64,000 bases of DNA, taken from contig ML996700.1 in NCBI GenBank assembly GCA_010356995.1, positions 248,001 through 312,000 of the forward strand. The letters are read 5' to 3'. The notes below the pieces were generated by a model, which saw nothing but the letters and a program-made list of their open reading frames with translations, made no database searches and was not told the DNA's origin. Numbering within the stretch: position 1 is the stretch's first letter; the number at the start of each line of letters is the position of its first letter. This DNA is from Trichodelitschia bisporula (Eukaryota; Ascomycota; Dothideomycetes; Phaeotrichales; Phaeotrichaceae). Shown here one piece after another: positions 56,908-64,000 of the stretch. The translations under genes were made by a program, and so were the position numbers.

Positions 56908-58465
56908 TCACTGCCTGAACCCGCTGGTGCTGTGCACCAGACGCCCTCTTACCCACACGGCAATGGTGTTCCTATCGTCACCTCCGTATACCCACTTATG
57001 CACTCGATCCTCCCACCCCTCCCACCCGAACATATCTACCGGGCCGTGGTGCGCATGCAACCCCTCCCCATCCTCCTCCACATCGCCCATAGAAATCAAT
57101 TGCGCATCCCACTCTTTACCCACTTCGAACCCGCCAATCCGGTCCTCAAGACCCACAACCCGCGCCCCACCCCGCGTCCCCAACCACAATGCCTCCTCTG
57201 CCGACAACTTGGTGTCGTCGCCCTCCGTCATGGCCACATGCCGCGATACCCAGATTGCCTGCCGCACCATCTCCAGCACACTCGCGCTGAACCCCCCGCT
57301 GACATCCGTTCCCAGCCCCACCGCAATCCCCTCGTCCAGCAGCCGCCGTACCCGCGCACACCCACTCGTCAGCGCCGTGTTGCTGGCAGGACAATGCGCG
57401 ATCTTGGCGTCACGGGCGCGGATGGTCGCGATCTCGCTGTCGGACAGGTGGACTGCGTGCGCGAGGATCATTTTCGAGGTCAAGAGTCCTGCCGCGTCGT
57501 ACACGTCCGTGTAGTTGAGCCGCTCCGGGAAGAGCTTTGCGACGAGCTCGATTTCGGACTTGTTCTCTGCGATGTGGGTTTGCGCCGGTACGCCGGTTTC
57601 CTTTTGCAGCGCGCCTAGCGCTGCGAGGCAATCTGCTGTGCAGGAGGGGGCGAAGCGCGGGGTTAAGATGGGTGAGACGAGTTCGTATTTCGGGTCGATG
57701 GAGGTGATGTAGTCGATGCAGGCGCGGGATGCGGCCACGGCCGCTTCTACAGATTCATCGCGGTAGAAGTCCGGACTCAAATCGGAGTTCATGCATACAC
57801 GACCGACGAAGGCACGCTGGCCCTTTGCTAGACAGATGTCGGCGAGGAGGTTGGTGGCGGGCACGTGGATGGTGGCATAGTAGGCGGCGGTGGTGGTGCC
57901 ATGAGAGAGCGTACGGGAGACGGCGCGCGAATAGATTCTCGTAGCTTTGTCGAGGTCGGAGAGCGATGATTCGAGCGGGAAGGTGTAGGTGTTGAGCCAG
58001 TCGAGGAGCGTGGATTTACCGAAGATGCCGGCGTTGGGGTACTGCGAGGCGTGGATATGGGTGTCTGTCAGGGTATCAGCTCCTTCGTCCAACCGGAAGA
58101 TTTAGGGACATAAAAGCGCCTTGATATAGCCCAAAGGGGCAAATATACGTACCTATAAAACCGGGGAAAAAGAAGCTGGTGCTCCCAATGCGGACAACCT
58201 TGCACACGCCCCAGCCATGCCTCTCCTGCACCTTCGCCACATCCTTGACCCCGCGCTCCACAAAGGCGATGGTGCCGGTCTCGTCGACGCCAATGGCGCC
58301 CTCGTCGCAGATGTCCAGCTCTTGCAGCGTTTTGCAATGCACGAAAGACCCCACGTAGATGGTACGCTCCAAGGGAATCTTCCGCCCTTGCCCCGCCTGC
58401 GTGTCGGAACCCATGCTACCGTTGGAGAGAGCCACCAGCCTGGTCCAGAGAGCTGCAATTGACAT
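56908..58465 (-). CDS. GUD1: Guanine deaminase
   Basis: Two exons, complement(56908..58064, 58153..58465), with an 88-nt intron, give 489 residues. It is an amidohydrolase: the first metal motif DTHIHASQYPN (His107 and His109) is completed across the intron (PGFI joined to DTHIH), followed by SHGTTTAAYYATIH, QTHIAENKSEIE, MILAHAVHLSD, HCPASNTAL and the metal Asp in GLGTDVSGGF. These, with the Q-Y-P-N and RVCMNSD motifs, identify guanine deaminase, which converts guanine to xanthine in purine salvage or catabolism. The N-terminal part (TIYVGSFVHCKTLQELDICD) is the expected beta-sandwich edge. The C-terminus ends VWVRGRLVHSTSGFRQ. Confidence 0.95.
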
Positions 58466-59207
58466 GGAGGTTAGCCCGATCGAAAAGGGGGGATTCTGGG
58501 GAGTTTGGGAGATGCCCGAACCTCTAAACTGGAGATCAAGTGGGCTGGTCTTTCCTTTATCTCCTTCGCACCTTGCCTATCTTTCTAGGGGTGTGGGATG
58601 GGGAAAGCTACAGTTGGAAAAAGCAATTTGCCGATTTGCCTAACGTTAGTACTGGTGGCACTGCGCATGCGCGGCTAGAGGCGGCCGGCGAACTCCGGAT
58701 CAAGGAATATACCGCGATGCTATCTGACTTCAATCAGGGCCTCCAACAGCCCTCTATGGCTGACAACTGCAAACAGTCTGACTTGGTGTCTGAAAAATTG
58801 TTGCAAAAAGTACCTGCTAGAGTTGAAACCTCGACGCTCAACATCGTCTTCAAATGAGCGAAGTTAAGTGAAGCGGTGTTGTAATGTCATATGAGCAAAC
58901 GGTGTTCACGAGCACTCACTAATGCCTGTCAGCATATCGCACTAAGGACTTCACAAATGCATCGACCTTCATGAAGAAGGAATCGTTTTTGCATTAATGG
59001 ACAAGCCCCTCTTCATGTAGGTAAAAATTTGGCGCTCAAGTTCACCGAACGTAGCATCACCTTACGCACATCGCAAAAGATCAGACCGTCTCCTTCACTC
59101 AACCAGCGACTTGATCGTACAGAGACCATAACCAACCTTTTCCCCGCCCAGTCATAATTTACAAACATAACCCCCGAGCGCCAGACATGTCCTAGCACCG
59201 CGCTAAG
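58466..59207. other. Intergenic region
   Basis: About 740 bp holding the guanine deaminase promoter and the ARP9 3' end, both on the minus strand. No gene is supported. Confidence 0.5.
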
Positions 59208-61215
59208 CTAAACGCTGAATTCAGAGATGCCCGCCGGACCCATGTCATTGTAATCTGCCCGGGTCATGAAAGCCTTACTAGGACCTTGATCGAACACGAA
59301 GATTATCCTAGCCGCCACCTGCGCCCCGAGGAAGTAGGCCTCATCAAAGCCATGCTCCTTCCACTCGGGGAAGTACTCGCCAACCCGGGCCCACTTGGCG
59401 CTGGTGGGTGTCTGGCCATGCGATGAGTGCATGTTCTGGTTTGATCCCAGCGCGTTCCCGGGGTTGAGATTTTGATTATGGGCGGCCGTCGTAGCTGCGA
59501 GCAGTAACGGATTGACATTGCTGCTCGGCTGGCCGAGCCCAAGGGGACCAAGCTGAGGCTGCGGCGTTTGCGATCCGGTGCCGGCAGGTGTGGATAGATT
59601 CGAGGGAAGCTCTGAAGTGAATATAGTCGCCGAAGAGGGAGAAATTATATATCTGCTCTGGATGGTGGCCATGAGAGTCTCTTTGAATCCTATACGACGT
59701 CAGTAATGTAATAAAGTGGGGTGCAACATTTACATACCCCGAATCTTGGAGCCGTTCCCTACGAGGATCAGGTTGTCCCAGCATTCGCTCCGCCTAGCCA
59801 CATCTACGGCACTGATGGTGCGATGGATTCCATCAGCAATCCGATCTATTATACCACCACTGGCAGCCTGGAAACGTTCCACGCCGACTTCGATCTCTCG
59901 CCGAGGTGCGCCGGCTTGCTTTGGGGACGTCGGTGTCCCATTCGCATCCGTCACTTCGACTGCCTGCCTGTCGGAAATCGAAGGCTTTTGGTTGCCCTGA
60001 TCAAATTTGGCATGCGCCTCGGCCATCTTTTGTCCACTCATGTTCATGCCTTTGAGAGCATCCAGCAGGGCGTGATCCTGGTACGTGAATGTGGCTTTCT
60101 CCCGCTTGTTGTTTGGAAGTTTGGTGATTTTACTTGCTGCATTCGCCGCCTCCACGCCACCCTTCTTTTTGGCCTGCTTCTCCAGCTTCTCACGTTCCTT
60201 CTTTGCTAAGAACTCTTCCATTTTACCGCCCGTGACGATGCTTGCCACATCCAAGATACCTTCATTGTCATCTTCGTCTTTGCCCTCCTCCCCAACTTCG
60301 GTATTAGGACCAGGTCCTCTTGGAGCTTCCCCTAGTGCCCCAGCAGTGAGTCGGTGACCGGGGCCAGAATCTGTTGCACCAGTGGATGCGGCAGAAGCCG
60401 GGTTGCCAAGGTCATTGCCACTTTCATCAGACTTTCCAGGTAGGGGTGTACCAGGGGGCAGGAGCTCGCAAATCGGGTTCTTCTTGAGTTGCTCGCACAT
60501 GTCGCGCGTGAACCTTTGCGAGGAGAGGAGCCTGTGGAGCTGGTCTGTCATGGCCTCGCCTCCACAGCCGGGCATGGCAATTTGACGGCCGGTGGAGTTG
60601 ATACAGAAGTTGGTGATGGCCGTGATATCTGCCTTCTCAAAGCCGACATCGATGACGCATGCATTCACCAAGTCCTTATGCGCCCACATAGACGCGTAAG
60701 CGGAGTCGATGATGCTGAATGCGGGTGTCTTAAACTTCTCAAAAAAGAACTGCGTCAGTCTGTTGTGGTCTTTACGTCCCCAGGCGGGCTGTCCGACGAG
60801 AAGTATGGGGGTGTGGAGGCCAGGGCTCAGGCGATTGTGAATGTAGCTCATGAGGGCGAAGAAACAGGACCAGTCGACAATCCTGCCCTCAACGATGGGC
60901 CATACAGCGCCCTCTTCAGTTTCAAGATCCTCGTAGTACTCCGGCTCGTCTGCGCCGTCGCCATTTTGTTGCGCGCCGCTTTCCTTTTCACGTTGGCGTA
61001 CTTTGAAAGGTTCCCATTCCCCAAGTTTCTCGGCGGGGAACATGCGCGACCTCATGCGCAATTTCGCGGGCGTGAGAGATTCGGGGATCCCAAGTTGGGC
61101 CAGGGTGGTTTGCGAACCCGGGACGATAATCTATGTCGCATCAGCGGTGGGGTGCAGCAAACATGACGAGATTGTTTGGCCTTACGAGAATCTGATCATC
61201 TTTGAAGAGAGGCAT
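59208..61215 (-). CDS. ARP9: Actin-related protein Arp9 (chromatin remodelling)
   Basis: Three exons, complement(59208..59689, 59738..61130, 61186..61215), give 634 residues. The first exon is only MPLFKDDQIL; the second begins IIVPGSQTTLAQLGIPESLT. Actin-fold landmarks include WSCFFALMSYIHNRL, TPILLVGQPAWGRKDHNRLT, FSIIDSAYASMWA, ACVIDVGFEKADITAI, PGCGGEAMTDQLHRLL and a C-terminal LILVGNGSKIRGFKETLMAT. A long charged insertion (about residues 240-370, including KKEREKLEKQAKKK) and a second low-complexity insertion (about 505-560) separate the actin-fold blocks, as is usual in fungal Arp9. It is expected in SWI/SNF and RSC remodellers, paired with Arp7 or Arp42 on the HSA helix of the ATPase. 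It is divergent from NTE1. Confidence 0.9.
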
Positions 61216-62287
61216 CTGGCCTATGTTGCAGTCACTAGGCTAAAACTTCTGCGTTGAACGGTCAAGAGCAGCGCTTGGAAGCTATGTACCGGTAGAACGC
61301 GCTGAAGCTGGGTGCAGGGGAGGCTGGGGTTGCGGAAGTCGCGACTTCGGCATACGAGTTAATCCGCTGGTGAACTGGGAAGCGATAGCTTGGCAATCTG
61401 TTCCGCGGTCATGTGATACGTAGTAGAAATACGTTGATGAAAGGTACAGTACCGTATATATTTCGTAGCGGCTAGGGAAAGGAACAGCAGGGGAAGGAGA
61501 AGCTGCAGGGACTTGGGGAAAGGGACAAGAAGGCGTAAACCAGCTGCTTGGCCGACATGGGTCAGAACTGAGGATGAGAGGGCAGGAAGCTCTCGAAGAG
61601 CCCTGCAGACCGTCGAGCCGGGCAAATCAGGTGCACTGGAAAATTCCACGTCGGCTTCTTCAACCGACAAGCACATGCTCATCGATATACACATGTAATT
61701 GTACCGCACGGAGTACATTGATCCATTTGACGCTCTAAGACGTCCCGAGCTCTCTCTTAGCCGGCCCCTTGCCTAGCTTCCGACTTTTGCTGGCAGAAGC
61801 TCATATAAGCTCCGACGGCTTCATGAAAGTGGTCCTCACAAAACGCCGACGTCATTCCATTGCTTAGCTCCCTTTCAAAAAGAGGGCTTAAGCCGCCATC
61901 TTCGGATCGAAGCTCTGTGCTGATGTCTTGAGGGCTTGTTGTATCCCCAAGTCCTCACCCTTCATACTCCGTACACCTTCACTATCCTGCTGCCCAGTCC
62001 TTTCTGACAGCTTGTCACTTTCTTTCTTCGTCACCAAAAAAGTGACCTGACAGAGACCCACGTGCGCTGAATGTGAACGCCTCATTTGCTTGGAGCCCGC
62101 TTCTCGAGGCGCGCTACCTTGAGCTTCACGCGCTTGACCCCCCCCCCCCACCATCCTCTGCAATCACTTCCATAAAACCCGCCAACCACTCGCCGAGTTT
62201 GTGGACAGAATCAGCCTCGCAGCAAACACATATTCCTATGAAACTCACTCGTTGATCAGTCATGCGCATTGGCCCTGCATTCCCATC
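61216..62287. promoter_or_regulatory. Divergent promoter region of ARP9 and NTE1
   Basis: About 1.07 kb. GTAC-type motifs occur at about 61444-61460, 61701-61720 and 61968-61980. A C12 run lies at 62138-62149, on the NTE1 sense strand and 138 bp before its start. No ORF is supported. Confidence 0.5.
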
Positions 62288-64000
62288 ATGTCGCAGAACG
62301 TCACCCAAGCTGCTGCTGCTGCTCATGCCACAGCGGCTGTTGCCAAATCCGCAGACACCAACACAACCTTTGGCCTCTTCGCTTGGGTCATCCTATCCGT
62401 TCTGAGAGTCATTCCAGGCTTGCTCTACCACGTCGTCACCTTCACCACCATTACCATCCCCACATGGCTCTACAGGGTCTTGTCCATCAGCCTCACTGTC
62501 ACGGTCAATTTCAGTACATTGGCCTTCATTGGTGTTGCCTGCCTTTCGACTGTCAGCTATCTCGTTCGATACCGCTACCACACCTATGCTCGTTTGCCAG
62601 CCGAACCGCCGCGGAAAGAGCCCGAGGTTGAAGTCTTTCCAGACCCCCAATCTGGCGACGCTAAACCCGGCTTATCCAATTATCTTGATGAATTCCTGAG
62701 TGCCATCAAGGTTTTTGGCTATCTCGAGAGGTTGGTGCATCATCATTACAGTATCAGTCGTTTGCTAAGCAGCCAGACATGTTTTTCATGAGCTCACTCG
62801 AACCATGCAAACGCGAAAGCTGGTTGCTGGTGAGACAGTGTTGCTTGAAGACGAAAATGGCTTCTGTCTAGTGGTTGAAGGTGCCGTTCAGATCTTTGTT
62901 CGCTCCAGGCGTGACGAGTATGAGGCAAAAGATGGCTTCGAGTCGGACGATGAGTCGTCGCCTCCAGGAAACCGACAAGGATACCAGCTAATCACAGAGG
63001 TCAAGAACGGAGCGCCAATGTCATCTCTCTTCAGCATTCTCTCATTGTTCACAGAAGACGTGAAACTAAAACACGGTGACGACGAGCCTCCTGCGTCTGC
63101 CGGGTTTAGCCCAACGCATGTGCAAGGGGATGCCGCTCGTTCCCAAGCGACACCGGAACCCAATACGCCGCTTCAGAGTCCCGTCAATTTCTTCCCTGAC
63201 CCCCGTCAAGGCTCCCTCCACAGGAGGACGCAGTCGAACCTTGCCAGTCCCGCAGTCGGTGGACGACTTCCCATACCACCTCTTACGCTCGACCCAACGG
63301 AGGATGCAAAGAAATCCCGGAGCCATGTTCCTCACAACCATCGCGAATACCGGAGGCATCTCTCAGCGCATCCCGATATCGTTGCGAGGGCCGCGGTGGA
63401 CTCGACCATCGCCATTATCCCGGCTTCGGCATTCAAGCGCCTTACCAAGATGTACCCACGCGCAACTGCTCACATTATCAATGTGATTTTGACCCGCTTC
63501 TACCGGGTTACGCTGGTTACCGGCCACCAGTATCTTGGATTGACGCAGGAGATACTGCGGACCGAGAAATTGATGAACCAGTACACCACATGCGACTTGC
63601 CGGACTACCTCCGTGATTCGGCCTTGGTTCGACTCAAGGAGAAGTTTGCAAAAGAACGGGAACGTATCGGACCTGATGAGAGAATGAAGGGTCTCGCCCT
63701 CCATAACCCTCGAGTTGGCCGCCGCCGAGGCTCTAGCTCCGCTTTACGGAAAGAAGCCTCGCTACAGGCACGACTTGCGGCCGCCCGTTCCATGGGCGCT
63801 CGATCTCCGGATACCCCCTTTTCAGAAATCGACAGAGTAGGTATCAGTGCGGGCGATTTGCTGGCCAATGGACGCAGATTTTCATTCTCGCAGCCGCTCC
63901 AGACGCCGATGGTTACGCGACGTGGTGCTCGTTCTCCCCTCGACCAGAGCTATTTCCGTCCTCGTACCATGAAATACGACCACCAGGAGTCTGTTGACGA
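62288..64000 (+). CDS. NTE1: Lysophospholipase Nte1 (patatin-like phospholipase), N-terminal part
   Basis: Partial: exon 1 62288..62730, a 46-nt intron, and exon 2 from 62777 past the window end. The start [20 protein letters not shown] leads into two hydrophobic segments ([20 protein letters not shown] and [20 protein letters not shown]), the ER membrane anchor. The splice gives [20 protein letters not shown], then [20 protein letters not shown] of the first cyclic-nucleotide-binding-like domain, an insertion with Ser/Pro linkers, and [20 protein letters not shown] and [16 protein letters not shown]. This is the regulatory half of fungal Nte1; the patatin catalytic domain with its GxSxG serine lies beyond 64000. 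Nte1 deacylates phosphatidylcholine to glycerophosphocholine at the ER. Confidence 0.95.

Noticed and set aside
1-64000. Transposons, LTR elements, viral relics, secondary-metabolite clusters, CRISPR arrays
   Set aside because: No reverse transcriptase, integrase, transposase, capsid, PKS or NRPS motifs and no long direct or inverted repeats were seen on reading both strands; a repeat search would be needed to exclude short relics.

Overview
The window reads as a gene-dense piece of a filamentous ascomycete (Pezizomycotina) chromosome. The evidence is short introns of about 45-140 bp with GT...CTAAC/CTAAT...AG signals and a set of proteins typical of moulds: the NADPH-oxidase regulator NoxR, Nst1, a TRAPPC12-like protein, Rho2 and Nte1. 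I cannot fix the class or genus. Intergenic DNA holds C-rich tracts and short GTAC/CCGTAC motifs. I found no transposon, viral relic, tRNA, rRNA, CRISPR array or biosynthetic gene cluster.

Layout. 0-12 kb: an HSL-type alpha/beta hydrolase (+), a small acidic protein with 11-residue repeats (-), noxR (-), the SOD1 copper chaperone CCS1 (-) and a PARP-type zinc-finger/AT-hook protein (-). 12-25 kb: a 946-residue putative mitochondrial protein (+), a 697-residue acidic orphan (+), then the divergent ribosome-biogenesis pair RRP3 (-) and SSF1 (+). 26-35 kb: a TRAPPC12-like gene (-), acetolactate synthase ILV2 (+), a small membrane protein (+) and a DUF7918-type protein (-). 37-48 kb: a HAD-like protein (+), an unrecognised conserved protein (-), profilin (-), ISA2 (+) and NST1 (-). 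51-64 kb: RHO2 (+), mitoribosomal mL40 (-), AGM1 (+), guanine deaminase (-), ARP9 (-) and the 5' part of NTE1 (+), which runs off the window end.

Functionally this is housekeeping DNA with some themes. noxR and CCS1 are consecutive and touch superoxide production and disposal. RRP3 and SSF1 share a 227-bp divergent promoter. ILV2, ISA2 and mL40 are mitochondrial. RHO2, profilin, noxR and AGM1 serve polarity and the cell wall. All exon structures were worked out by hand from splice signals, frame continuity and recalled family sequence; none is backed by transcript data.

The most unusual things seen are a 6-nt microexon completing switch I of Rho2, other very short exons (13-21 nt) in profilin, AGM1 and noxR, C-rich tracts that lie on the sense strand upstream of many genes whichever way they point (including a 45-nt G/C homopolymer), a synuclein-like 11-residue tandem repeat, and a PARP-type zinc finger joined to seven AT-hooks with no PARP catalytic domain. 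No clear previously undescribed system stands out.
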